A stretch of 64,000 bases of DNA from Cheiracanthium punctorium (Eukaryota; Arthropoda; Arachnida; Araneae; Cheiracanthiidae), in the NCBI GenBank assembly GCA_038373885.1, contig JAWZYV010012274.1:2873408-2937407 (forward strand). The letters are read 5' to 3'. Below, in pieces: positions 48,876 to 59,843 of the stretch; the stretch's first letter is position 1; the number at the start of each line of letters is the position of its first letter. The translations under genes and the position numbers were made by a program. The notes under the pieces are model-generated. The model was given only the letters and a program-made list of their open reading frames with translations. It did no database searches and was not told the origin of the DNA.

Positions 48876-49154
48876 GCAGTGTCTGAAAAAAAAAAAAAAA
48901 AACCTCCCTCACTCCCCTCTCGAGACGCAAAGAAAACTATGGGGAGATGTATTGTTTCTGTGTTTGTCCTTTTAATGTTCTTTTTTTTGTCAACTATTTC
49001 AATTTATTTCTTTTTTTCATGTTCCTCTTTTGCTTATCCCCCCCCCCCGATCACCACTTTATTTTGCCTTTTCACTCTGGTTTTCTAAGAATTTTTTTCC
49101 TTCCGAATGACAATTTCCTTTCCTCTATGTGTCCTTTTGTTTACATTTCTCACT

Positions 49155-49265
49155 TTCCTACCTTCCTGCCTGTGTCGGATGGTGTTTTTGAAGTCGAAGA
49201 AAGGCCTACCCCTTGTACCACCCGAATCGTACGTCCTGCACTATTTTTTGTAGTATATGTGTGCA
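49155..49265 (+). repeat. Diverged copy of the CTGAAGAAGG-core repeat
   Basis: cctgcctgtgtcggatgg, then gaagtcgaagaaaggcctac and ccttgtaccacccgaatcg, parallels 16862-16950 in order and spacing. It is the most diverged of three copies. An overlapping 132-residue frame (48947-49345) is low-complexity Phe-rich and not a gene. Confidence 0.4.
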
Positions 49266-49409
49266 TTAGGAAAAATTTTTTTTTTTCATTTTATCTTGAA
49301 ATTAACATTAACACAAGCTTTCTTGTGCATTTTCTTAACAACTAAAAGAATACCCAGACCTGAAATTTAGTATTCACTCCACTATTACCTTAAAAACAAT
49401 AGATGTGCC

Positions 49410-50825
49410 GGGGATAATACCGTAAGCAGGTGTCCATCGCCAAAGCTTACTATATGTAACTAAACAATCCTGGCAGCGTTGCCAATCGAGATTAGCTATT
49501 CGGCAACCCTTCCGGCGGAGTTGTGTTGTTTTATGATGTCATGAGAAATTATGCTGTTTGAAGGAATTATGTGATTGGTTGAATGAATTTCAAGGAGTTT
49601 AACTGGCAAAATAACTGAACTTGAATTCGCCGGGAATGGAAGTTGCGTCGTCTGCTGAAGTTTTGTATTTTATAACGGTTATTTTTGAAAAGTGGAATGT
49701 TTGCTTGGTTTTATAATAAATGTAGATCATTTGTGTAGAACTGTAATGAAATCGGTTCCTTTATACGCTGAGTTGTTTTTTATTTCTTTATCAAGTGAAT
49801 TTCGACAAAAATTTGAAAATGTTTGTTGCAAGTTGTGAAGAATATGTATATAGCGTATGTTGAGGTATAGTTGTTATATGCTTATTTGAATGCTTGTGAT
49901 GGCTTTATTTTGTGATGAACTCACGTTGTTCATGAATAAAATTAAAGGTATGTGGTGCTTTTATTTATTTAAATGTGTATAGTTGAGAATATTTATGGTC
50001 TTATGTTTTCATAACTATGTACGGTTTTTAGTATGTTGTTATTTTTTGTGAATTGGGATGAAAAAAAAAAATTAAAGGTTTTAAGAGGGATGGTTAATTT
50101 TATTTGTTATATGGGTTTGCTCATGATTTACAGAATTCCCGTACAATTTTTAGGTTTAATATGTAAGGATTTTTGAGTTGTTTGTGATCAGATTTGATTC
50201 TATCCTGATTAATAGTGTAAATGTTGTGTGTTTTGAAGGTATTAAATTGCAAAAATCACGTGGGGGAGGAAGTAGTTCGGTTTATTATAGTGGTTTTCTG
50301 ATATTTTTAAAGAGTGTTTTAACATTTTATGAAAATATTTGCAGTATATTTTTCTTGAAATCATGTGCACTATTCAGGTTAAATAGGATTGAATATATGT
50401 ATTTTTGAGTTGTTTGTGGGATTGTATGTATGTGTGTGTGGGGCAGGGGAAGGCAGTCGGTTTATTTGAATGCTTTTCTATTAATTTAAATCTGTTATTA
50501 TAATGTTTTAAGGGAAATTTTGCTGTATAATTATGTGCAAAAACATATTTTAGCATTTTGAATATTTTGAATGTTATGGTTTATTTTTTAACGTGCCTAG
50601 AGCTAGTGCTTTGTTTATGTACATTTTGTTTATAATTGCATTTGAAATATGTCTACTAATGTTTTAATGTGTTTTGATAAGTATATTGTGGTTTTGGGTT
50701 TATTTTTTTCCTTGTGTCTACGTATGTTTATGTTTTGTTTGGCGCAAAAAACAAGTCGCCAAGGTTAGACGTTAGCGACAAAAAAGTTGCCAACCCAACC
50801 GACACCCGCTTACCGTATTATTCCC
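49410..50825. mobile_element. Unassigned DNA transposon, 1416 bp, 8-bp duplication
   Basis: The left end is GGGGATAATACCGTAAGC followed by aggtgtc. The right end is gacacccGCTTACCGTATTATTCCC, its inverted partner over about 25 bases. The 8-bp duplication gatgtgcc is exact (49402-49409 and 50826-50833). Joining the flanks recreates a tandem repeat of about 50 bp (cactatt(a/g)cc...gatgt(g/c)ccgttttga...aataaa), which supports a clean insertion. The interior is T-rich on this strand and has no transposase frame. The GGGGATAAT start does not match hAT (CAG) or P (CA) termini that I know, so the superfamily is left open. Confidence 0.8.
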
Positions 50826-50895
50826 GATGTGCCGTTTTGAGGAAAAAAATAAACACTATTGCCAAAAAAGTAGTAGATGTCCCGTTTTGAAAGAA
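50826..50895 (+). repeat. Tandem repeat split by the 49410-50825 element
   Basis: Two units here, gatgtgccgttttgagg and gatgtcccgttttgaaag, each followed by aaaaaataaa, continue a unit whose start lies at 49376-49409 on the other side of the insertion. Confidence 0.7.
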
Positions 50896-53800
50896 AAAAT
50901 AAATAGTCACGTTAATCTTGGTAGCTGGAGCCCCGTAGCAGAAACACCGCAGCACGGCGACAATGTCGCGGACACAGAAATCTGCTTGCGGACAGTTTTT
51001 GTCGGCATATTAAAAAAAAAAGTTTGTAATTGTCTGCCGTAAAAAAATATATTTTTTACTGTCCGCAACTTTCGGGAACATTTTGCCGCGGCTCCCGAAT
51101 AATTACGCTGTCTCCGCTCTGCGATGACGTCACTAACGCGAAAAACGCGCGAAAAGGAACGGCCGAATCTAGCTTTTACACACCTCTGAATCCTCCTGGT
51201 TTCACATTTTTATTATTTGCCAACGATCATCATTTTTTATTCCCCCTGCACCATTTTGGATTCGTTTTGCGGCCCATCGCAAAAATGCATTTATTTTAAA
51301 CGGCCCCTTCAGATAAATACGATTCAATACAATAACCCCATCATAAAAATATGAATGACTGATAGAAAACGGCCCTTCTAAAAAATTACCTTCTAAATCG
51401 GACCTTTCTCACAGATATTACTCATTAAAATGCCTTTTACAAATGTTCTATTTTTTCAGATCGAAATATTATTATTATTGCTTTTTTCATCTTATGTTTT
51501 CATTTGCACGAGCTGATTACCCTGAAAGTGCCCCTTCGACAATGTTTTGTTTTTTGCTGACTCAAGTGAGAACTCGATCCACAGAACTACGTGCGTATTT
51601 CGCTTAGGAATTGAGGGAAGGGAAGAAAATATAGTTGAAAAATACAAAATTGTTTAAACTCATCTAAGAATTTAATTTCCTCAAATATCGGTAGTTACGT
51701 TTGATAAATACGTAGTTACGAATTATTAACAATTATTATTCGAGAGTTCGTCGCCAATTGTTTAGTTATTCCTCTTCTCTGTTTTAATTGTTTTGCACAC
51801 TTGCAAGCTTTTTCATTTTTTTTTTTGAACGATTTACTCTATTTAACCGGTTTTCTTATTACGCATTATTCATAATTATTACAGATATTTACTAACCATA
51901 AATAACTACGAATGATATAAAAAGTGTATTAGCAAAACTACATTTTGCGATTCTGAAATTAAGTGGGACTTCCAGAAATTGATCTGAAAATTGAGCGATT
52001 TGAGACATTTTGCGAATACAGCACTTGAAATGTATTATGTTTTGCCAAAATTAAGCATAGGTGTATCTGGGGTTATTTGCGCCCGGTGCAGTCCTTTCGT
52101 TTTCTGCCACATTCTACTAAAGGCCAGAGCAGACATGAGTGCGTTTCCGTACACTAGAATGGGTACTCAATGTATTTTTCCGTATCTCCAAGACGGATTG
52201 CAGAGAAAAGTGTCCCCATTGTATGTTTGGCGTGGTTTTGTGGTTTCACGGGTTATCCTTTGTTGGCGAATCCCGACTGGTCATTAAAAGCCTATAATTT
52301 TTTCGACCATGCACTGTTCCCCCCCCTTTTACAAAGCGTGCACGTGCAAATTGACCTTTAAAAAACTCCCCTCATATCCTGCAGCGTACGGCAATCGCAC
52401 GCGAGTCTGCGATCCCCTTAAGTGTAAGTATTCTCCGGTCGCTTATCTTTGTTTTTATCTTGCCGCCTTCGCAGACCGCCAACCCCCCCCCCTCTTATTA
52501 TGCCACTCTTTTGCTTATAAAAAAAGTGGAGTAATTTCAGAATTAGGTAATTCAGACTATTGATATAATTTGGTATTCTAAATTTACAAATCATATATCT
52601 TCTGAAATTTTGAAAAATTTCAACATTTTACTAAATGAAGAAAAAAAAATTAAAGCAAAGGTAAAGTAATTCTGGGAAAGTAAGTCTCCAGAAAACAAAT
52701 TGTCATAGTCTAACAGTTAGGCTATTCTTAGAATAAACTTATCAATTTAAGCTTATTTTGCTTTAAAAAAAAAAATTATAAATAATTCCGGAAGTTTTTT
52801 TTTTTCCTTATGAAATTGTTTAAATACTGTCTGTAACAGAATGTTATTTATTTTAATCAAGTTACAAAACTTGCTGCTTAAAATAAAATTTGTAATTCAT
52901 ACGATTTTAATATACTTTTTTTTTACATTACGAAATTGATGTTTAAGAAAGAAGATTTATTGCTTTTAAGGGAAACAGTTTACACCAAAGATCAAAGAAT
53001 CAATTTTCTTTCTGCTTGCTAAATTATAAAAATTTTGACACCTTATTTTTAATCATATGCCAATAATACCACGAGATGCTGCAACTTTTTTACATACACT
53101 CAGTGCAATTTCATTGGCAAACAAACTCTTTAGATGGCTTTTTCTCCATGTTCATATTTTCTTTAATTACATGTTTTAAACATGCTAAGGATTTTTTTTT
53201 TTTTTTTTTTTTGGTATTTGAGATAAAGATTTAATTTTTTTTGTACATGTTCTTTATTACAGTTCTTATCTGATAAATCTGTGCATGGAATTAGCCTTCA
53301 GTTTTTTTTTCTTTAGTATTTTACAGAAATCATATGAAGATATGTTACATTTTATTGTTTTACACTGTATCGTATATTAGTAGAAAAACTATATTAGACG
53401 CAATATTAGATGTATCTGAAAATCCATGCACAGCCTTGTGTAATATATATTTGAAATTCTTTTTTTTTTTTTTAATTCGAATTTTTTTTTTTTTTTTTTT
53501 TGAGTAGTAGATTTTTTAAAAATCAGTTTTTAAAAGTTTTTTAATAATTTTTACTTAAATGTGCAGTTTAAGGAGATTTATTTTTTCAAAATGTACTATT
53601 AGTTGAACATTGAAATGCATCCAGTTCATCATTTGTACTATAGTTTAAAAAAATGCTGAAATGGTAAACTATTTCCTAAAAGGGACTTAATTAGCATGCC
53701 ACAAAAAAATTTAAAATTATTTAAAATATTTTTAACATAATTTCTTACATATCTTACTTATAATAATAATTTTTATTGATATATTTTAAGAATAAAAGAA

Positions 53801-55735
53801 TAGTGCTTTTTTAAAAACTATTCACATTTCATGAATGAGCAAGCATCAAATTAGAAGAGTGTGTGTAAGAGGAAGAACAAATACATTTCAGTAACTTGAT
53901 TTTAAATGGTGCTGTACATCCAACAGTTGGATGCAATACAAAATTTGTATAAGACTGAAAAGGGGGAAAAAAAAAACTAACTATGCACTGTAAGTCAAAA
54001 CACACATTACAACCCTACAAGTTTTGTGGATAAGCCCTAGTCCTTCTCAGATTATTTCGAACCAGTTTTCTGTAATATGCTATCTACCTATACTTTCTCA
54101 TGGAACTCAAGGACCCTTTTTGAAAACAGGCTGTCCTTTTTTATTCTTTTCCTGGCGGCCTTTTTTTTTTTTCTCTAGAGTCAACACTATTTAACAGCAG
54201 TGGTTAAAAATTGTTGGCTTTATGTATGAATTATCCACTAAAATTACACGCAAAATTTTGCAGACTGATTATGAAACTCTGAAAGCTTGTCGCAGACAGC
54301 TACAAAACTTTCTGCCACTGGGAGCTGGAGTAACGTTTTGTTTATAATCTCAAACATAACACTTGGTGATACTTATCTATAAAATTAAAAGAATTTACAT
54401 AAAGTATCACATGTCAGATGAGGCATCAAATTGATGGCATTTACATAAACCCTTTAGACTACAAACTCCGTACATTTAAAATATAAGTAATACATTAAAA
54501 ATGAAGAAAAAGCCTACATATACTGTTCGGTATATCGGCTTTAAACAGAAAGACAAAATACCATCATGCTCCATAGTAAGACTATTTGAGAGAGTATTTA
54601 AGCATTATTTTTCAAGCTCATTCTATATTCTTAGCAAAATGTGACAAGCAGAAAATCAAATTTCGAAAATTAAAAAATGAGAAATAAAATTGCACTTAAA
54701 TGAGCTCTTTTTAAAATGAAAGCCTGCTTTAGATGGTAACATATCTCGCTTCTACGCATACTTACTCAACGACCTGGGAACATCCCTCTTACTAATGGTG
54801 AAAAACACTATCAAGTGTGTTACATTTATTAAAAACTGATTTTTTTTTTTCGGACAGTAATTCTGAAACCTCTTAAAACTCTAATTTAACGTTACGCATT
54901 TGTTTTTCATAACATAACTTTCACACTAACCTAATTACAAGGGGTTCTTGACATGACCCAATGAGTATTAAATATACTCATTCACTGAGTGTTAAATTCC
55001 ACCTTAATATAGAAATTTTATCCCTTCCTTTAAATTCAAACAACTCTATGAAACAAAATATAATTTAAGTCCACAGTGGGTACTAGTAATGTTCGCTTAT
55101 AAACAAATGCAGAAAATGATGCAAGAGAAAAACTATGTAAACAAATATGCCCAAACATTTAACCCGATTAAACAGAACGCTTACAGTTTTTCAGGGATGC
55201 CAATTTTTAAAAACAAATTTATAAAGCTATTATTTATCCATAGTATTAATCTAAGTGAAACAAAGAGATATAATCAACCACATAAATTAACGTCATTAGA
55301 CCATGAAAACATCTCGGAAAGAAAAGGAAATGACTTTCATTCAGTATAATGCAGAATGAGATTATTAAACTCACCTTCTTTTCATCAAAGCCGAATCATA
55401 ATGGTTTTAACATTTAATATCAAATCACTAGAACACACTACCCAAACCCATCACAGTTTCAAAATTAGCACAACCAACTTCTGTAAACTAAACAATGTAC
55501 ACATCGATTTTACTCATGTCTGAAGCAGTTAGAGACAGAAAAGGCCCATGATGACAAAAGAGCGTGCAAGAGAATTAGTAAGCAGAGGGCGCTGTAGATC
55601 ATTCCCATGAATCAGTAAAACAACTATCTTTGCGTGACAAGCAAGTAGCTGCTGTCATGGGCCGTATTCGTAAACAACAAACTAGCAACCTAAAGTCACT
55701 AAACGAAACCCCCCCCCTTTAATTTTCAGGGCAGT
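50896..55735. other. Long stretch with no recognised gene
   Basis: The part at 50920-51190 is locally GC-richer, with several CpGs, an intact cAMP-response-like tgacgtca (about 51126) and cgcgaaaaacgcgcg. This could be a promoter, but no exon follows that I recognise. The part at 51300-55735 is AT-rich with T runs (for example 53189-53211 and 53488-53501) and only short frames. Confidence 0.4.
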
Positions 55736-55738
55736 CCT

Positions 55739-55850
55739 AAGGTGACCATACGTTCTCAATTTTCGAGGACCGTCCCCAATTTCTGTGTTTTTTTGCAATT
55801 TGTCCTCAAAAAGTAAAAAAGCAATTGATGACAATTTTTAATTATTACAT
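55739..55850 (+). mobile_element. hAT-like left end, GGTGACCATACG family
   Basis: CTAAGGTGACCATACGTTCTC, then ttcgaggaccgtcccc, matches the start of the 27613-28590 element. No right end was found before the MITE at 56049. Confidence 0.6.
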
Positions 55851-56048
55851 TGCTTAGACTAGTCATCATCATCATCATCGAATTGTTCGTGAAAGGAGTG
55901 CCTTTTCCATGACGGTTTTTAACTCTAGTTGTTTGATGAGTAGTCATATACATCGATGGGTCATGTAAATAAAAGAAAATACAGTATCAGAACATACATA
56001 ATAATAAAGGTAAATAGCAATATATATTAGAGCAAAACAGTATGAGAC

Positions 56049-56209
56049 CAAGGCCATACCCAGAAAAAAATTTCGGTGGGGGTCCAAACGGTGAAAAAGG
56101 TAGAATTTTTCACAAAAAGACTTCATCCTTCTTATTTTGTTAACAAAAACTGAAATTTCTGGGGGGGGGGGTCCGGACCCCCTGGACGACCCCCCTGGGT
56201 ACGTCCTTG
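56049..56209. mobile_element. hAT-like MITE, CCGTACCC subfamily, 161 bp
   Basis: The ends are CAAGGCCATACCCAG and CTGGGTACGTCCTTG. The flanks tatgagac and gatgagaa agree at 6 of 8 bases. The interior ggtgaaaaaggtagaatttt is shared with 2393-2530. Confidence 0.78.
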
Positions 56210-56357
56210 GATGAGAATAATGCAAAATAAAAATGAATTATATATGATATATGCAAGGGACTCTAGAAGACAATGTCAAGGGTAGGACAAGATCAGGAGA
56301 CACAAATAGGGAAGTCATAGTTTGGAAGAACAGGTGTGAGAATTAGCGCTAATAATC

Positions 56358-56949
56358 CTACTCATTAAGCAGGAGGACAGCTTTAGGCCGTGTCCGGTTG
56401 TCCGGATCACGGATGTCACAATCAGGGATTTCTGCAATTAGTCATTTGGTAAGTTATAGACTTTGTCATAAAAGTTTTGGGCTTGTTTTTTAATAATTTC
56501 GTACACAGAGGGGATTATGAGATCTCTACGTATAACCGAGTTTCTCATGTATCTATGAGCATGTCTAATTTTTCGTAGTATTTTGTTGTGTTGAGTTGTG
56601 ATTAAGTTTAAATTGTTTTCGCAGCATAACCCCAAATGGGTCTAGCGTATGTACCTGCAGGGAGGACAATCGTGTTGTACAATTTTCGTTTGTTGGGAAT
56701 GCTAAGTTTGCTGTGGTGTAGTAACTTTGAGATAGATTTTTCGGCCGCTATCATTTTGTTACGGGCATAGGTGGCCTGTGCCTTCCAAGTCAGTCTGGAA
56801 TCCCGCATGACTCCCAAATACCTACAGGTCCTGCCCCATTCAACTCTTTCGTCATTAATATATATTGTTTTCGCAATCTTGCGGGATCTAGTGAAGTGAA
56901 TGGCCTGACACTTCGAGGGATTTACTTTTAATTTCCAAGTAATCTTCAA
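56358..56949 (-). pseudogene. C-terminal part of an older jockey-like reverse transcriptase
   Basis: The minus strand reads TWKLKVNPSKCQAIHFTRSR, then YLGVMRDSRLTWK and PIWGYAAK, then, after a frame change, MRNSVIRRDLIIPSVYEI, and finally RDPDNRTRPKAVLL before a stop at 56358-56360. This follows residue by residue the last 200 residues of the intact LINE next to it. It is the downstream half of a reverse transcriptase cut in two by that LINE. The upstream half lies at 60624-60842. It carries at least two frameshifts. Confidence 0.85.
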
Positions 56950-57185
56950 GTGACTGACTGACTGACTGAGGTCTAGCTTCTCGGGGTGCCAGCGCAGCGC
57001 GCGACCTCCAGTATGTAATGTTAGGGATGTTATTGTTGTGGATGTGCGTAGATAGCAGCGAAGCTGCCTGTATCAGTACAGAAAGTCATTTTTCTGGATG
57101 TTGGGTGTGCATGTCGACCCTTCCTCCCCCCACCATAGGTGGTCTTCACAGGAAGGGTTGCTCGACGTGTGTGGCGTGTAAGGGC

Positions 57186-59843
57186 TTAAGGTTGATCTTG
57201 AAGGGCATGGAGAACAGCCTTGGGGCGTTTTCTATGCTGTGGGTCCGACGGCTCATAATCTGGTAGAGTGGCAATAATTTCGTTAGGAACGTTTCGTATG
57301 TTCCTGTAGAATCTCTTGGAGATTTTCAGTAAGTGGTGCTTGAGGGTCTTCATACAGAGGTCTTTGAGTATGATGTTGTTGGCAAGTAGTGGGTGACCGT
57401 AACGGATGGTTCGTAGAAATTTACTTTCTTTTGCCACTAGGGCTTTGATGTGGGTGTTTGCCGCATAGGCCCACACCGGGGCAGCATATGTGGCCAATGG
57501 TCTAACAGTGGCTTTGTATAAAAGCACTTTGTTCTGTGTGCTGAGTTTGCGCGTATATATGAGGCTGGAGATTCTCTGGAAGGCTCCGGTCATCTTGCCT
57601 CTGGTTCTATTTATGTGCTTCTTCCAAGTAAGCAGTTTGTCAATTTCGACACCAAGATATGGTGCGCTATCAGCCCATTCCAGTACCGTGTTGTCGACAT
57701 GTAAACGGGAGGGTGGGAATTTCCTTCCAACGGAGAGTGCCTTGCATTTGGAAGGGTTTAACTTTATTTTCCAATTCCGCATCCACAACTCAAGTTGGTT
57801 AATGTGGTGTTGGAGATTCGTGTGGAGCGTTCTTGCGTTCTTGGCTCTGCCGATGATAGCAGTGTCATCCGCATACAAGGCAATATCAGTGGTTTGGTTT
57901 CTGGGTATGTCGTTTACATAGAGACTGTAAAGGGTTGGGCCTAGGATTGAACCTTGTGGCACTCCACTCTTGATGGGAAAGTTGTCCGAGACAGCATCTT
58001 GTATTCTGACCGAATAGCTGCGTCCCTGTAGATAGTTGTAAAGGAGATGGACAAGAGAGTCTGGCACGCCCATACCGAACAGTTTGTAAATGAGTCCGAC
58101 GTGCCAGACTTTGTCGAATGCCTTTGAAATGTCGAAAAGGACAATCGCCACACTGTCTTTAGCTTGGACGGCTTCAGTCAGATGTTCGACTACCCTGAGG
58201 AGTTGATGTGTAGTACTATGGCGACTTCTAAAACCAAATTGTTCTGGTATCAGAATACTGTTGCTTTCGAGGTGAGTGGCGAGACGGTTCAGTATGACCC
58301 TTTCTACAACTTTGCCAAGTCCGCAGAGCAAACTGATAGGTCGGTAAGATGTTGGGTTAGTGAGATCCAAGCCTTGTTTTGGAATAGGGCAGATAATAGC
58401 TTTTTTCCAAGTTTCAGGGTAGTATTGAAGCTTCAAGATAGCATTTGTGATACTGGTGAACCGGAGGATGGTCTTGGCCGGTAGGTTTTGAATGACCGTA
58501 TTGGAGATTTGATCATGCCCAGGGCACTTTTTCTTTTTTAATTTGGCGATGATGTCGATAATTTCTGAGGGTAGGACACCTTCGATGGGGATCGTGGGTG
58601 GGGTTTGAAGACGAGAAGTAACTTCGTTCTCAATATCAATATCGGAGAGTAGACTGTTAGTAAACTGTTCCTGATAAGCGAGTGCAATAGCGTTGGCCTT
58701 ATCCTTGTTGTAAAGAGCGTATGAATTGCCCTTACGAATAGGCGGGAAGTCAGTCCTTTTCGTGGTGAGCTTTTTCATCGCTCTCCAGACCGAGGAGTCT
58801 TCAGTTGTTAAGGTGGAAAGGTGGTCGGCCCAGGCTTGCTGCTTGTGATTACGTATGGCTGTGCGAGTTTCAGCTTGTAGGCGTTGGAACACCACACGAT
58901 CCGCGGGGTACCTGCTCCGTTGGTAGATCTTACGGGCTTGGTTCCGTGCGTGAATCATCAGACGGATGTCCGGGGGCAGGTAGGTAGTGAGGTGGTCCTT
59001 GGCGGGACGAGAGGCTGCTTTAAGTGCTTTGTTAATGTCCTGAGTCAGTAAAGAGACCTCATCATCAATGTCATTGATGCTGTTTATCCGGGGCATTCGG
59101 AGAGGGTCGCTGATGAGGTGACTGGCAAAGAGGTTCCAATCCGTTATAGTTCTGCGTTTCTGTGCCGTTGTTTCATAACTGATGTTAATGGTAGACACAA
59201 TGGGGAGGTGGTCAGATGTAAACATCTGTGGTGTTGCCACATCCGGGTATTGATGTAAGTTTCTGTGAAGCATGTAGTCGATGGTGGAGCTACTGCTCTC
59301 AGCAAAGTGAGTAGGAGTGGAAGGGAATGCCATGAGGATGTGTTCTTCCATGAGTAACTTCAGGAGATTGGTTCCATAAGTGTTGTTGTATTTGCAGCCC
59401 CAAGCCAGGTGGTGGGCGTTAAAGTCCCCCATGACAATGTTAGTAGGACAGTATTGGAAAATTGTTGTGAGGTCCCTAGTTGGGAAGCGTTTGCGCAGTT
59501 TAACGTATGCTGACGTGATCATAATTCTGGGACTTGCTTCGATGATGATCGAGAGTGCGTCCAGAAATTCCAGATTTAGGTCGGTCACACGATGATGTTG
59601 GATAGTGTTTTTAATATAGATAGCCAGTCCGCCAGCGGTGCGCCCGCCAGGGAGGCGAGGGCGCTCTTGACGGTGCAAGACATAATTCGGGATATTGTAT
59701 GCAATATTGGGTTTAAAAAGAGTCTCTTGAATGAGCGCAATGTCTATCTCACTCCTGGTGAGAAAGTCTCTAAATTCTGAGATTTTACCGTGGAGGCTCT
59801 GGGCGTTCCACGATAATATGTTCAGCTTATTCTTCGTGGTCAT
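57186..59843 (-). CDS. LINE ORF2: endonuclease and reverse transcriptase, 885 residues, intact
   Basis: It nicks target DNA and copies the element's RNA onto it. The apurinic-type endonuclease occupies about residues 5-225: LNILSWNAQSL (7-17), IQET (38-41), MGDFNAHH (138-145) and SDHLPI (210-215). The reverse transcriptase follows: SYRPISLL (499-506), FGFRSRHST (536-544), FDISKAFDKVW (570-580), SGVPQGSILGP (626-636) and the catalytic YADD (657-660). The C terminus is a typical thumb/connection region ending KRPKAVLHALQDQP. No stop or frameshift interrupts it. Its ATG overlaps the end of the preceding frame by 17 bases, as in many two-frame LINEs. The length and layout fit the jockey clade. 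Confidence 0.93.
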   Translation of the reverse strand: MTTKNKLNILSWNAQSLHGKISEFRDFLTRSEIDIALIQETLFKPNIAYNIPNYVLHRQERPRLPGGRTAGGLAIYIKNTIQHHRVTDLNLEFLDALSIIIEASPRIMITSAYVKLRKRFPTRDLTTIFQYCPTNIVMGDFNAHHLAWGCKYNNTYGTNLLKLLMEEHILMAFPSTPTHFAESSSSTIDYMLHRNLHQYPDVATPQMFTSDHLPIVSTINISYETTAQKRRTITDWNLFASHLISDPLRMPRINSINDIDDEVSLLTQDINKALKAASRPAKDHLTTYLPPDIRLMIHARNQARKIYQRSRYPADRVVFQRLQAETRTAIRNHKQQAWADHLSTLTTEDSSVWRAMKKLTTKRTDFPPIRKGNSYALYNKDKANAIALAYQEQFTNSLLSDIDIENEVTSRLQTPPTIPIEGVLPSEIIDIIAKLKKKKCPGHDQISNTVIQNLPAKTILRFTSITNAILKLQYYPETWKKAIICPIPKQGLDLTNPTSYRPISLLCGLGKVVERVILNRLATHLESNSILIPEQFGFRSRHSTTHQLLRVVEHLTEAVQAKDSVAIVLFDISKAFDKVWHVGLIYKLFGMGVPDSLVHLLYNYLQGRSYSVRIQDAVSDNFPIKSGVPQGSILGPTLYSLYVNDIPRNQTTDIALYADDTAIIGRAKNARTLHTNLQHHINQLELWMRNWKIKLNPSKCKALSVGRKFPPSRLHVDNTVLEWADSAPYLGVEIDKLLTWKKHINRTRGKMTGAFQRISSLIYTRKLSTQNKVLLYKATVRPLATYAAPVWAYAANTHIKALVAKESKFLRTIRYGHPLLANNIILKDLCMKTLKHHLLKISKRFYRNIRNVPNEIIATLPDYEPSDPQHRKRPKAVLHALQDQP

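Noticed and set aside
57490..58484. Plus-strand frames of 106-143 residues opposite the LINE
   Set aside because: They are reverse-strand readings of the intact ORF2, with no domain content of their own.
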